Shown: positions 49,729 to 58,409 of the stretch, one piece after another
How the letters are laid out: the number at the start of each line of letters is the position of its first letter
Numbering within the stretch: the stretch's first letter is position 1
Assembly: GCF_049942825.1 (NCBI RefSeq)
Contig: NZ_CP187970.1
Coordinates: 1,798,001-1,862,000 of the forward strand
DNA from: Paenibacillus_G sp049942825
GTDB taxonomy: Bacteria; Bacillota; Bacilli; Paenibacillales; NBRC-103111
Length of the DNA stretch: 64,000 nt
Direction of reading: 5' to 3'
Position numbers and translations under genes: made by a program
The notes under the pieces: generated by a model
The model's input: the letters and a program-made list of their open reading frames with translations, nothing else
Database searches by the model: none
Told to the model about the DNA's origin: nothing

Positions 49729-51018
49729 ATGAGAAGCTCGATGTGGAAAAAAAGCACGGCGCTGCTCGCGCTCTCGGCCCTGCTCTCGGCCTGCTCCGGC
49801 GGGAATGGAGGCGGAGAGGAGGCCGGAGGTTCGGCGGATGCGGGAAGCACCGCGGCGAAGAAGGTGAAGCTCAGCCTCCTGTCCTGGAACAATGAGCAGG
49901 AGATGGCGCCCGTTCTCGAGGGATTCAAGAAGAAATACCCTAACATCACGATCGACTTCCAGCATGCGCCTCCGGTGAAGGACTATATCGCCAAGCTGCA
50001 GACGATGCTGCTGTCCGGCTCGGCGACGGATATCTTCATCATCGCGGCGGAGAACCGCAACGAGATCATCGACGGCGGCTATGCGATCGATCTCACCGAC
50101 CAGCCTTTCATGGACAAGATGCTTGACAGCAACAAGCCGATGCTGAGCAAGAACGGCCGGACGTACGCGTTCACGCAGACCGGCTGGGCGGGAGGGATTT
50201 TTTATAACAAGGAGCTGTTCCAGAAGGCCGGGATCGACAAGCCGCCCGCCACGTGGGACGAGTTCATCGCCGCCTGCCTCAAGCTGAAGAGCGCGGGGAT
50301 CGTGCCGCTGTATGACAACCTGCAGGACGTCACGATGATCCATAACGGCCTGTATGCGAACATGACGCTGGCGAAGGACCCGGACATCGACAAAAAAATA
50401 TTCGAAGGCACGAAAACGTTCCAGGATGCGTGGCTCGAGCCGTTCAACGTCTGGAAGAAGGGGCTGATCGACAACAAGATCATCACCCCGGACATGATCG
50501 GGCTGACCGCCGACCAGATCGTCAACGAATTCGCGATCGGAAGTGTCGCGATGTTCCAGGGCGGGCCGTGGAGCATCGCCACGATCGAGCAGGCGAACCC
50601 GAATCTCAAGTACGATATGATGCCGATTCCGGGCGTGAACCCGGGAGACAACTACTACTCGGGGGCCCCGGGCGTAGGCTTCGCCGTCAACAGCAAGACG
50701 AAGTACAAGGAAGAAGCGCTGGCGTTCGTCGAGTATCTGTCGACACCGGAGGGGCTGCAGCTCTTCGAGAAGGGCACGCGGGCCTTCATCACGGCCAAGG
50801 GCTACGAGAGCAAGGTGCATCCGGTGATGGAGGGCGCCTACAAGGACGGGCTGCTCAAGGGCAAGTTCTACCTGCCGATGGTTGCCTGGCCGAGACACCA
50901 GGAGGCGCTGCGCAACCAGTTCACGATCGCGGTGCAGGACATGGTCGTCGGCAAGATGACCCCGGAGCAGGTGGCGAAGTCGCTTGACAGCAAGCTCCAA
51001 GAGATGGAAAAGAAGTGA
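49729..51018 (+). CDS. Carbohydrate ABC transporter substrate-binding lipoprotein
   Basis: A 429-residue family 1 binding protein with lipobox LLSACSG (Cys22). The body shows LSLLSWNNEQEMAPVLEGFK, GWAGGIFYNKELFQKAGI and MFQGGPWSIATIEQANP. GGGGG lies about 10 bases before ATG 49729. It is the first gene of an importer operon with two permeases and stands next to a YesM/YesN pair, which usually senses the same sugar. The sugar is unknown. Confidence 0.9.
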   Translation: MRSSMWKKSTALLALSALLSACSGGNGGGEEAGGSADAGSTAAKKVKLSLLSWNNEQEMAPVLEGFKKKYPNITIDFQHAPPVKDYIAKLQTMLLSGSATDIFIIAAENRNEIIDGGYAIDLTDQPFMDKMLDSNKPMLSKNGRTYAFTQTGWAGGIFYNKELFQKAGIDKPPATWDEFIAACLKLKSAGIVPLYDNLQDVTMIHNGLYANMTLAKDPDIDKKIFEGTKTFQDAWLEPFNVWKKGLIDNKIITPDMIGLTADQIVNEFAIGSVAMFQGGPWSIATIEQANPNLKYDMMPIPGVNPGDNYYSGAPGVGFAVNSKTKYKEEALAFVEYLSTPEGLQLFEKGTRAFITAKGYESKVHPVMEGAYKDGLLKGKFYLPMVAWPRHQEALRNQFTIAVQDMVVGKMTPEQVAKSLDSKLQEMEKK

Positions 51019-51028
51019 GGCGGGCCTC

Positions 51029-51913
51029 ATGAGCAAATTCCTGCGTAACGTGCAGTTCCAGATTTTTCTGCTGCCGATTCTGTTCTTCTATACCGTCTTC
51101 ACGATCTACCCGCTGCTGAAGTCGCTGCTGCTCAGCTTCACCGACTTTGACGGGTACGTCAAGGAGTACAACTTCGTCGGTCTTGCGAATTATATGAAAA
51201 TCTTCCAGGACGACGCGATCGTCTCGGGCATCTCGTATACGCTGATCTTCGCCATCGCGAGCACCGTCCTGATCACGGTGGTGGCGATCCCGCTGGCGCT
51301 GATCCTCGACCAGAACTTCGCCACCCGCAACCTGCACCGCGCGGTCTTCTTCTTCCCGTCGATCCCAAGCGGCCTGCTGCTCGCCTACATCTGGGGCTTC
51401 ATTCTCGCGCCGATCTCCTCGGGGGTGCTGAACAAGGTCCTGAAGACCTTGTTCGGCCTCGGGCCGCAGCCTTGGCTGTCGGACCCCGTGCTCGCCAAGG
51501 TATCGACGATCGTCGTGTCGGCCTGGGCGGGAGCCGGCTGGCATGCGGTGCTCTACCTGGCGTTCCTGCAGGCGATCCCGAAGGATTACTATGAAGCCGC
51601 GGCCATCGACGGGGCGAGCCGCTGGCAGCAGATCCGCAGCATCACGCTGCCGCTGTTAGCGCCGGCCATGACGGTGAGCGTCATGCTGCTGCTGACCGGC
51701 GGGCTCAAGGTGTTCGAGATTCCGCTTGCGCTGACCAAGGGCGGACCGGGCTTCGAGACGCATACGATCACCCAGGTCATCGTGCTGCGGGGCATCACGG
51801 AAGTGCAGTACGGCCTCGCCTCCGCGATGTCGATCGTGTTCTTCCTGATCGTGCTCGTGCTGGCGTTCGTGCAGATGAGCTGGATGCAGAAGAGAGAGGA
51901 GGGGATCCAATGA
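51029..51913 (+). CDS. Sugar ABC transporter permease (MalF/UgpA type)
   Basis: A 294-residue permease. The first helix is FLLPILFFYTVFTIYPLL; the EAA-type loop is YEAAAIDGASRWQQIRSITL; the ending TKGGPGFETHTITQVIVL is typical. ATG 51029 is 11 bases after the binding-protein stop, with GAGGCGGG before it. It overlaps the next permease by 4 bases. Confidence 0.9.
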   Translation: MSKFLRNVQFQIFLLPILFFYTVFTIYPLLKSLLLSFTDFDGYVKEYNFVGLANYMKIFQDDAIVSGISYTLIFAIASTVLITVVAIPLALILDQNFATRNLHRAVFFFPSIPSGLLLAYIWGFILAPISSGVLNKVLKTLFGLGPQPWLSDPVLAKVSTIVVSAWAGAGWHAVLYLAFLQAIPKDYYEAAAIDGASRWQQIRSITLPLLAPAMTVSVMLLLTGGLKVFEIPLALTKGGPGFETHTITQVIVLRGITEVQYGLASAMSIVFFLIVLVLAFVQMSWMQKREEGIQ

Positions 51914-52737
51914 GCGGGGGTACGGCTGGACGCAAATGGCTGCTCGATGTGCTCATGCTGCCCTTCGGGCTGATCACCTTTTTTCCCTTCTACCTTATTC
52001 TGATTAACACGGTGAAGTCTCCGACGGAGACGGCGATCAACCCGATGAGCCTGCCGAAGAACTGGGATTTCTCGAACTATATCAAGGTCTTCGAAGAAAC
52101 CCCGCTGCTCCGCAGCTTCGGCAACTCGCTGTTCATCACCGTCATATCCGTGCTGCTGATGGTGCTGATCGGCGCCATGGCCGCCTATCCGGTGGTTTAC
52201 AACCCGAACCGGTTGAACAAGGTCATTGTGGTGTACCTGCTCGCCGGGTTCCTCATTCCGTTCCAGACGACACTCATCCCGCTGTTCGAGCTCATGACGG
52301 ATTTCGGGCTGATCAACAAGCTGTGGGGGCTCATCATCCTCTATATGGGCGGCGCGGTGTTCGTGTTCTTCCTCGTCTCGGGGTATATGCGCACGCTGCC
52401 GAAGGAGCTCTCCGAGGCGGCGATCATCGACGGCTGCTCGGTGTGGGGGGTGTTCTGGCGGATCATTCTGCCCCTGCTTCAGCCGATCACGATGACGAGC
52501 ATCATCTACCAGACGATGTGGATCTGGAATGACTTCCTGGCGCCGATGCTCTTCCTGAATTCGCAGGATAAGGCAACGCTGGTGCTGCAGGTGTACAAGG
52601 CCAAGGGGGAATTCTCCGTGAACTGGCCGCTGTTCATGACCTTGACGGTGATCGTGCTTGTGCCGATCTTCATCTTCTTCCTCTTCATGCAGAAGCATAT
52701 TGTCAAAGGCATTGTAGGCGGAGCGATCAAGGGATAG
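51910..52737 (+). CDS. Sugar ABC transporter permease (MalG/UgpE type)
   Basis: A 275-residue partner permease. The first helix covers about residues 13-33 (LPFGLITFFPFYLILINTV), the EAA-type loop is SEAAIIDGCSVWGVFWRIIL, and it ends KHIVKGIVGGAIKG. It overlaps the upstream permease as ATGA. A terminator follows at 52794. Confidence 0.9.
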   Translation: MSGGTAGRKWLLDVLMLPFGLITFFPFYLILINTVKSPTETAINPMSLPKNWDFSNYIKVFEETPLLRSFGNSLFITVISVLLMVLIGAMAAYPVVYNPNRLNKVIVVYLLAGFLIPFQTTLIPLFELMTDFGLINKLWGLIILYMGGAVFVFFLVSGYMRTLPKELSEAAIIDGCSVWGVFWRIILPLLQPITMTSIIYQTMWIWNDFLAPMLFLNSQDKATLVLQVYKAKGEFSVNWPLFMTLTVIVLVPIFIFFLFMQKHIVKGIVGGAIKG

Positions 52738-52793
52738 TGGGGAGGGGTTGCAGGAAGCGCAGGTAATAGAGGAGTTGTAGTTTGAAAAAGAGG

Positions 52794-52828
52794 CTCTGCC
52801 CGCGGTAAGCTGCGGCAGGGTCTTTTTT
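52794..52828 (+). terminator. Terminator of the second sugar importer operon
   Basis: CTCTGCC and GGCAGGG arms with an inner loop, then TCTTTTTTT. Confidence 0.75.
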
Positions 52829-52860
52829 TGGCGTCTCCGGTTAGTCGGTGGAGCAGGGCA

Positions 52861-53010
52861 CGGGTATTGTAAGGCAAGAGAATGCGGAGGAAAGCAGGGG
52901 AATGTCGGGGAAAGCGGGATAGTGTGTAGGAAAGCAGGATATTGCGGAGGTAATCAGGGGAATGTCGAGGGATCCCGGGTAATGTGGGTAAATGCGGAGT
53001 AATAGGGTGC
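52861..53010 (+). repeat. Tandem repeat with an exact 20-base period, about seven units
   Basis: Units begin at 52881, 52901, 52921, 52941, 52961 and 52981, with a weaker one at 52861; the pattern is AATGYSGRGGAAAGCRGGRK with changes. The period is kept without insertions or deletions. Confidence 0.75.
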
Positions 53011-53224
53011 GGGGCGGATCGTCCCGGGCCGCTGCGGCCGGCGGAACAGCACCTTCCCTCAGTCCGGCGCTTTTTTCAGCAAACGTTCAGCCTGCACTCA
53101 TGAAGGGTTCAGTCCCCCGCGGCATAATGGGTAACAGATCGAAGGAAGCAGTCAAGCAGCCGCTTGAATGAAGAAGAGCTGGGTCTCACGGCCGATCGAC
53201 TAACTAATAACGGGGGTACTACAT

Positions 53225-54448
53225 ATGAAACGGAAAAAAGAAACGAAGACGATCCTGATGGCGGTGGCGCTGAGCCTGGTGATGACCGCCTGCGCGAATG
53301 GGGCGATCAGCACGCCGGCAGGAAGCGGCAGTACGACAGCGGACACGACGGCTGCCGGCAGTACAGCCGGCGGAACGACGGCCGCACCGGGGAACGCAGG
53401 ACCGGGAGGCGAAGCAGTTGATACGACGACGGGACGGGTGACGGACGTGGCGGCCTCCGTCAAGGCGGACACGGTGACGGGCAGCGCGGCCTGCAGCAGC
53501 ACGGAGGTGACGGATGCCGCCGTCGCCTGCCTCGCGGATGAGTTCCTGAAGACGCTGACCGACGAGCAGAAGGAAGCGGTACAGTATGACCTGACGGCCG
53601 AGAACGGCGCGGTCTGGTCCAATCTTCCGGCCGGCAATGTGAAGCGCAACGGCCTCATGTTCGGCACGCTCAGCACGGAGAGCCTGGAGGCTGTGAAAGC
53701 TCTCGCCGCGGAAGCGCTCAGCGGAACCGGCTACAGCACGCTGCGCTCGCTCATCCTCGCCGACGAGTATATGACGACGGATACGGGCAATACGATGTGG
53801 GACGCCGACCTGTACTATATCGCTTTCCTGGGCACGCCTTCGGCAACGGAGCCTTGGGTGCTGCAGATCAGCGGCCACCACTACGCGGCGAATCTTTCGT
53901 TCAACACGAAGACGGACAGCGCCACCCCGATGTTCGTGGGCGTGGAGCCGCAGACCTTCACGATGGACGGTGTCACCTATGAGCCGCTGGCGGCCCGCCG
54001 TGACGCCATGTACAGCATGCTGGGCTCGCTCAGCACCGAACAGCAGAAGACGGCCACGATCTCGGGCAAATTCGACGATGTGCTTGTCGGCCCGGGGCAG
54101 GACGGCAACTTCCCGGCCAAGGAGGAAGGCATTCTGTATACGGAGCTGGACGATTCTCAGAAGGCGCTCGTGAAGGCTTCCATCGAGGCCTGGGTGAAGG
54201 ACGCGAACGAAGACCTGTCAGAAGAGCTCCTGTCCGCTTATCTGTCCGATGAAGCGCTGAGCCAGACGTATATCGGCTGGTCGGGCTCCACGAGCTATGC
54301 GGACCACGGATCTTACATCCGCATCAGCGGCCCGAGAGTCTGGATCGAGTTCGTCTGCCAGACGGGCGTAGCCTACAAGGACCAGATCCACTTCCACACG
54401 ATCTGGCGTGACAAGCTGGCGGATTACGGCGGGAGCTTCTCGTCATGA
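53225..54448 (+). CDS. DUF3500 lipoprotein
   Basis: A 407-residue exported lipoprotein with lipobox VMTAC (Cys23), then a Thr/Ala/Gly-rich spacer (about 30-75) and a DUF3500 domain (about 100-405): FLKTLTDEQKEAVQYDLTAE, WVLQISGHHYAANLSF, AYLSDEALSQTYIGWSGS and QIHFHTIWRDKLADYG. The conserved His residues (GHH, HFH) suggest a metal or heme-like site, but no activity is established to my knowledge. It overlaps the HupE-type gene by 4 bases, so the two products are made together. Confidence 0.85.
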   Translation: MKRKKETKTILMAVALSLVMTACANGAISTPAGSGSTTADTTAAGSTAGGTTAAPGNAGPGGEAVDTTTGRVTDVAASVKADTVTGSAACSSTEVTDAAVACLADEFLKTLTDEQKEAVQYDLTAENGAVWSNLPAGNVKRNGLMFGTLSTESLEAVKALAAEALSGTGYSTLRSLILADEYMTTDTGNTMWDADLYYIAFLGTPSATEPWVLQISGHHYAANLSFNTKTDSATPMFVGVEPQTFTMDGVTYEPLAARRDAMYSMLGSLSTEQQKTATISGKFDDVLVGPGQDGNFPAKEEGILYTELDDSQKALVKASIEAWVKDANEDLSEELLSAYLSDEALSQTYIGWSGSTSYADHGSYIRISGPRVWIEFVCQTGVAYKDQIHFHTIWRDKLADYGGSFSS

Positions 54449-55755
54449 GAGGGCGGTGTCTGTTCATCCTGGCTTTCAGCCTCCTGCTGATGACGGTCCT
54501 GACGGTGCTTCCGGCGGGGCCGGCCTCCGCTCATGCGATGCCGAGTTCGACCGTCTATCTCGATTTTCGTGAAGACGGTGTGGAGGCGGAGCTGCAGCTT
54601 CCGCTGGACCGGCTGAAAGTGGCTTTCGGGCAGACACTGACTGCGAATCCGGAGGACGTGCCTGCAGCGTACGGCAATGAGTTATCCGCTTACGTGGTGG
54701 ACCGCATTCAGCCGCTGACTCCCGAGGGGGAGGCCTGGAGCGTAGATGTGCAAAGCCTGAGCGTCGAGGTTCAGGAGCAGCAGAGCACGCTGGTCGCAAA
54801 GGCTCTGATGCAGCCGCCGGCCGGTGCTTCCGTAAGGACGTTCACGCTGGATTATGACGTGATCCTCCGCGAGCTTCTGACCCATACCATCCTGGTCTCG
54901 GTGCGCAGTGACTGGAACAGCGGGGTATCCTCGGCAGATCCCGAGCTGCTCGGCACGATTCAGGGGAGCGTCCGGTCCCTGGCTGTGGACCGGAGCGGCA
55001 GCAGCCTGTGGACCGGCTTCCGCAGCGTGGTTGCCTCTGGCATCCATCATATCGCCGAAGGCTTCGACCACCTGCTGTTCCTGCTGGTGCTGCTGCTTCC
55101 TGCGCCGCTGGCCGTCCGCGGCGGGCGCTGGGACGGGTTCGCAGGGGCAAGGCACAGTGTGATGGGGCTGCTCAAGGTCGTCACGGCCTTCACATTCGGC
55201 CATTCCTTCACTCTGATTGCCGGAGCGCTCGGCTGGATTCCTTTCTCTGCGAGAGTAGTGGAAAGCCTGATTGCCGTTTCGATCCTGGTCTCGGCGATTC
55301 ACGCCCTGCGTCCGCTGTTCCCGGGGCGGGAGGCGCTGGCGGCCGGCAGCTTCGGGCTGGTGCACGGGATGGCTTTCGCCGCCCTGATCACGGAGCTCGG
55401 CGTTTCACCGGGGCAGAAGATGCTCAGCATCCTCGGCTTTAACCTCGGCATTGAGCTTATGCAGCTGTTTGTCATCGGCATTACGGTCCCATGGCTGATC
55501 CTGCTCAGCATCAGCCGGGCATACCATCCGGTACGCACAGCCGGAGCGGCGTTCGCCGGGCTCGCCGCATTGGGCTGGCTGGCGGAACGGACCCTCGGTA
55601 CATCGAATGCGGCTGCCGCGCTGGCGGATGCCGCAGGCGTTCGCGCCCTGTGGCTGGTGGGAATTCTGGCATGCACAGCGGTGCTCGCCTTCCTGTGGTC
55701 GTTGTTCAGGAAGACGGAAGAGCTAAAAAGCGGTACGCTGACACCCTTGAAGTAG
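54445..55755 (+). CDS. HupE/UreJ-type membrane protein with exported N-terminal domain
   Basis: A 436-residue protein. Signal peptide about 1-29 (ending ASAHA), an exported domain (about 30-190), then six to seven membrane helices. The HupE/UreJ signature is GIHHIAEGFDHLLFLLVLLL, followed by TAFTFGHSFTLIAGALGW and FGLVHGMAFAALITELG, rich in His residues that may bind nickel or another metal. HupE proteins move nickel; the metal here is not known. It is coupled to the DUF3500 lipoprotein, so a shared metal role is plausible. A terminator follows at 55768. Confidence 0.85.
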   Translation: MRGRCLFILAFSLLLMTVLTVLPAGPASAHAMPSSTVYLDFREDGVEAELQLPLDRLKVAFGQTLTANPEDVPAAYGNELSAYVVDRIQPLTPEGEAWSVDVQSLSVEVQEQQSTLVAKALMQPPAGASVRTFTLDYDVILRELLTHTILVSVRSDWNSGVSSADPELLGTIQGSVRSLAVDRSGSSLWTGFRSVVASGIHHIAEGFDHLLFLLVLLLPAPLAVRGGRWDGFAGARHSVMGLLKVVTAFTFGHSFTLIAGALGWIPFSARVVESLIAVSILVSAIHALRPLFPGREALAAGSFGLVHGMAFAALITELGVSPGQKMLSILGFNLGIELMQLFVIGITVPWLILLSISRAYHPVRTAGAAFAGLAALGWLAERTLGTSNAAAALADAAGVRALWLVGILACTAVLAFLWSLFRKTEELKSGTLTPLK

Positions 55756-55767
55756 AATCAAGACATT

Positions 55768-55801
55768 AGAGCCTCGGACCCTGCGGTCAGGCTCTTTTTT
55801 T
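55768..55801 (+). terminator. Terminator of the DUF3500-HupE pair
   Basis: AGAGCC and GGCTCT arms with an inner ACC/GGT pairing, followed by seven T residues. Confidence 0.85.
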
Positions 55802-55861
55802 GGCTTTCAGTCAGACGGGGGACGTTCGGAAGTGTGAGGTTCGTCACAAATCGCTCTTACT

Positions 55862-55907
55862 CCGTGTGATTCTAATCACACGGGGCGGCGGGAGCCGCTT
55901 CTATAAT
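55862..55907 (+). promoter_or_regulatory. Fnr/Crp-type box and promoter of hmp
   Basis: CCGTGTGAT and ATCACACGG with a 4-base spacer at 55862-55883 include a perfect TGTGA-N6-TCACA box at 55865-55880. TATAAT follows at 55902-55907, so the likely start is near 55914 and the box is centred at about -41.5, the class II activator place. Confidence 0.75.
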
Positions 55908-55948
55908 GAGGGTATATTCCATTAGATCCCAAAGTGAGGCGAATGCGC

Positions 55949-57193
55949 ATGCTAAGCGAGAAAACGATTGAAATCATCAAATCCACCGTCCCTGTGCTGG
56001 AGATTTATGGTACGGCGATCACCCGGCGCTTCTATGAGCGGATGTTCAAAGCCCATCCCGAGCTGCTCAACATCTTCAACCATGCGAACCAGAAGCAGGG
56101 CCGTCAGCAGACGGCACTGGCGAATGCAGTGTATGCCGCGGCGCAAAACATCGACAAGCTGGAGACGATCCTGCCGGTCGTGAAAGGCATCGCCCACAAG
56201 CATCGTTCCCTCGGCATCCTCCCGGAGCATTATCCGATTGTCGGGGAACATCTGCTCGGGGCGATTGGAGAGGTGCTGGGGGCTGCAGCCACAGAGGAGA
56301 TCCTGGAGGCCTGGAAGGAAGCGTACGGTGTGATCGCGAACGTCTTCATCGGCATCGAAGCGAATATGTACGCGGCCGCGGAGGCTGGGGAGGGCGGCTG
56401 GGCCGGCTTCCGGGCGTTCCGGGTTCAGCGGAAGGTGCGGGAGAGCGAAGTAATCACCTCCTTCTACCTGGTGCCGGAGGACGGCGGGAAGCTTGCGGAG
56501 TTTGAACCGGGCCAGTATGTCAGCGTGCGCGTGAACATTCCAGGCGAGGAGAATACCCATATCCGGCAGTACAGCCTCTCGGATGCGCCGGGACGGCCCT
56601 ATTACCGCATCAGCGTCAAGCGGGAGGATGCGGCTCGGGAGAGACCGGCCGGCAAAGTGTCTGTGTATCTGCACGAGCAGGTCACGGAGGGCGGTGTGCT
56701 GTGGCTGTCGGCTCCGGCAGGGGATTTTGCGCTGAAGGGGCACTCGGACGATGGGGTCGTGCTCATCAGCGGCGGGGTAGGTCTGACCCCAATGCTCAGC
56801 ATGCTCCATGTCCTGGCGGAGAAGCAGCCGCAGCGGCCGGTCACGTTCATTCATGCGGCGCAGAACGGGGACGTTCATGCTCTGCGCGAGGAGGTGGAAG
56901 AGCTGGCCGGCAGGCATGAGCAGGTATCCGTGCACTGGTGCTATGAGAAGCCGACGGAGCGGGACCGGGCGGAGAACCGGTTCCATCAGGAAGGCTATAT
57001 CGACTTGGCCTGGGTGCGCAGTGTGGCTCCGAGCGCCGAAGCCGATTTCTACTTCTGCGGCCCGGTGCCTTTCATGAGGGCCATGAACTCGATGCTGGAA
57101 GCCTGGGGCGTGCCGGCCGACCGGATTCATTACGAGTTCTTCGGCCCGGCGGGCAGCCTGAAGGAAGAGGCGGAGCCGGCTCCGGCGCAGTAG
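55949..57193 (+). CDS. hmp: Flavohemoglobin, nitric oxide dioxygenase
   Basis: A 414-residue flavohemoglobin that turns NO and oxygen into nitrate with NAD(P)H. The globin domain (1-140) shows TIEIIKSTVPVLEIYGTAIT, FNHANQKQGRQQTALANAVY and the proximal His in AHKHRSLGILPEHYPIVGEH. The FAD domain (about 150-260) contains RQYSLSD, and the NAD domain (about 265-400) has LISGGVGLTPMLSMLHVL and FYFCGPVPFM. ATG 55949 is chosen because GAGG lies 9 bases before it. It is transcribed from a promoter with a perfect Fnr-type box. Confidence 0.95.
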   Translation: MLSEKTIEIIKSTVPVLEIYGTAITRRFYERMFKAHPELLNIFNHANQKQGRQQTALANAVYAAAQNIDKLETILPVVKGIAHKHRSLGILPEHYPIVGEHLLGAIGEVLGAAATEEILEAWKEAYGVIANVFIGIEANMYAAAEAGEGGWAGFRAFRVQRKVRESEVITSFYLVPEDGGKLAEFEPGQYVSVRVNIPGEENTHIRQYSLSDAPGRPYYRISVKREDAARERPAGKVSVYLHEQVTEGGVLWLSAPAGDFALKGHSDDGVVLISGGVGLTPMLSMLHVLAEKQPQRPVTFIHAAQNGDVHALREEVEELAGRHEQVSVHWCYEKPTERDRAENRFHQEGYIDLAWVRSVAPSAEADFYFCGPVPFMRAMNSMLEAWGVPADRIHYEFFGPAGSLKEEAEPAPAQ

Positions 57194-57332
57194 GGATAGG
57201 CGCGCAGGCCGTGCGGGCCTCGGCTTACCCGGTCCCGCGAGCGTGAGCCTGCAGTGAGAGCGAGACCGGCACATCACTAGAACTGCGTACAGGCCGTGCC
57301 GCCGCTGGGTTACCCTTCCTGCACGACGGCCC

Positions 57333-57860
57333 CTAGCCCTTCGTCCCGTCTGCCCCTTCCGCCGCCTGGGCTCTCAGCAGCCGGTTCACGGTCTCACGGC
57401 GCAGGCCGATGAACTGGCCGATCTCGTCCTGTGTGAGCACATCGGTCAGCCGTTCGCCGGAGCCGAGGTAGCCCTCGAACCAGCGCTGCAGCTTCTGCAG
57501 CTTGGCGGCCGGAGCCGTCTCGGTCAGCTGGTCGATCCGCTGCTGCATCATCCGCAGCTTGTCCTGCAGAAGCTTGGCCGTCGTCCGGTATTTGGCCGGA
57601 TCGGTCTCGAGACCGCCATACCACTCGGCGGCGGGCAGCACCTCAATCTCAGAGGTGACCAGCGCGACTGCCGTCCCGTAGTACGGATTCGGAGAGATCA
57701 GGGAATGGTGCGGGATGATCTCTCCCGGAACAATAATGTTCACGAGCAGGGCATGTCCGTCCTCATGAACGCGAATGATTTTCAAGAGGCCGCTTTTTAG
57801 ATGAAAGAGCGGCCCTTGTTCCCCCTGCCGGAATAAGGTTTCACCTTTATGCAGAATCAT
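57333..57860 (-). CDS. Crp/Fnr-family regulator without cysteines
   Basis: A 175-residue regulator. The cyclic-nucleotide-type beta roll is at about 1-95 (GETLFRQGEQGPLFHLKSGL), then a dimer helix (about 98-118), then a winged helix-turn-helix (DEIGQFIGLRRETVNRLLRA). The recognition helix RRETVNR has the Arg-Glu-x-x-x-Arg pattern that reads TGTGA, as in Crp. There is no Cys at all, so it cannot hold the 4Fe-4S cluster of B. subtilis Fnr. It is shorter than usual at the N-terminus. AGGGGGCG lies 8 bases before ATG 57860. It sits between hmp and pfl, whose promoters have matching boxes. Confidence 0.85.
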   Translation of the reverse strand: MILHKGETLFRQGEQGPLFHLKSGLLKIIRVHEDGHALLVNIIVPGEIIPHHSLISPNPYYGTAVALVTSEIEVLPAAEWYGGLETDPAKYRTTAKLLQDKLRMMQQRIDQLTETAPAAKLQKLQRWFEGYLGSGERLTDVLTQDEIGQFIGLRRETVNRLLRAQAAEGADGTKG

Positions 57861-57882
57861 GACACAGCGCCCCCTATGAATG

Positions 57883-57912
57883 AGCGGAAGCCTTCTGGCT
57901 TTCGCTTTTTTT
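57883..57912 (+). terminator. Plus-strand terminator upstream of the Crp/Fnr gene
   Basis: AGCGGAAGCC and GGCTTTCGCT with a 4-base loop, followed by seven T residues. No plus-strand gene ends just before it; the nearest is hmp, 690 bases upstream, and hmp has no clear terminator of its own. Confidence 0.65.
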
Positions 57913-58188
57913 ACAATATAAGAATTATATCTCGCCGGAGCTCGATCCTGTCATCTTATATTTCTTATAAACGCGCAGTGTCCATAAAAGACAGCGAAGC
58001 CGTTTATCAATGGGCTCATTATACACCCTGGGAGGCGGGGCCGACAGAGGGGCGGCGTGGCGGAAATGCTCGTCCTTGCATGGCATAGGCCCATTGATCA
58101 GCAAGAGGGCATATTCGAGAATCGGCCGGACTTTCCTGTCTTCCACATGTCAAGCACGGGACTATCCGGCTGAAGGAGGTGGATGGAA

Positions 58189-58320
58189 GTGCCCGAGGGT
58201 GAGAATCCTGGAGAGGAGGATCCCCAGGGAAAGCTGCCAGGGAGCATTTTACGGGATATGAGGATGGTCATACGCCAGGGATACGTGAAGCACGACACAT
58301 ACCGGGCACACCCCGAGTGA
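58189..58320 (+). CDS. Candidate small protein before pfl
   Basis: A 43-residue open frame, MPEGENPGEEDPQG followed by KLPGSILRDMRMVIRQGYVK and HDTYRAHPE. AAGGAGGTG, a near-perfect ribosome site, lies 8 bases before GTG 58189 (an in-frame ATG at 58183 is too close). Composition is protein-like, with an acidic start and a basic helical end. Its stop lies in the Fnr-type box of pfl. No family recognised. Confidence 0.4.
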   Translation: MPEGENPGEEDPQGKLPGSILRDMRMVIRQGYVKHDTYRAHPE

Positions 58321-58331
58321 TCTGGTTCACA
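58316..58331 (+). promoter_or_regulatory. Fnr/Crp-type box of the pfl operon
   Basis: AGTGATCTGGTTCACA differs by one base from TGTGA-N6-TCACA. A GATAGGAT stretch at 58352-58359 is a possible -10, which puts the box centre near -41. Confidence 0.6.
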
Positions 58332-58409
58332 TCCGGCCCCCTGCCCTCCGTGATAGGATGAATCCATGAAGAGAATCCAGCAGCACACAAATCATGGAGG
58401 TGCTCCAAG

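Larger units (their letters stand above)
52738..53224. other. Intergenic region with a 20-bp tandem repeat
   Basis: Holds the terminator at 52794 and the 20-base tandem repeat at 52861-53010. The rest, up to 53224, is GC-rich and must hold the promoter of the DUF3500 gene; no clear -35/-10 pair is seen. Confidence 0.6.
57861..58409. other. Region between the Crp/Fnr gene and pfl
   Basis: This 549-base gap holds a terminator-like hairpin at 57883, AT-rich sequence with the Crp gene promoter (on the minus strand TATAAT near 57929), a candidate 43-residue gene at 58189-58320 and an Fnr-type box at 58316-58331. Confidence 0.6.
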
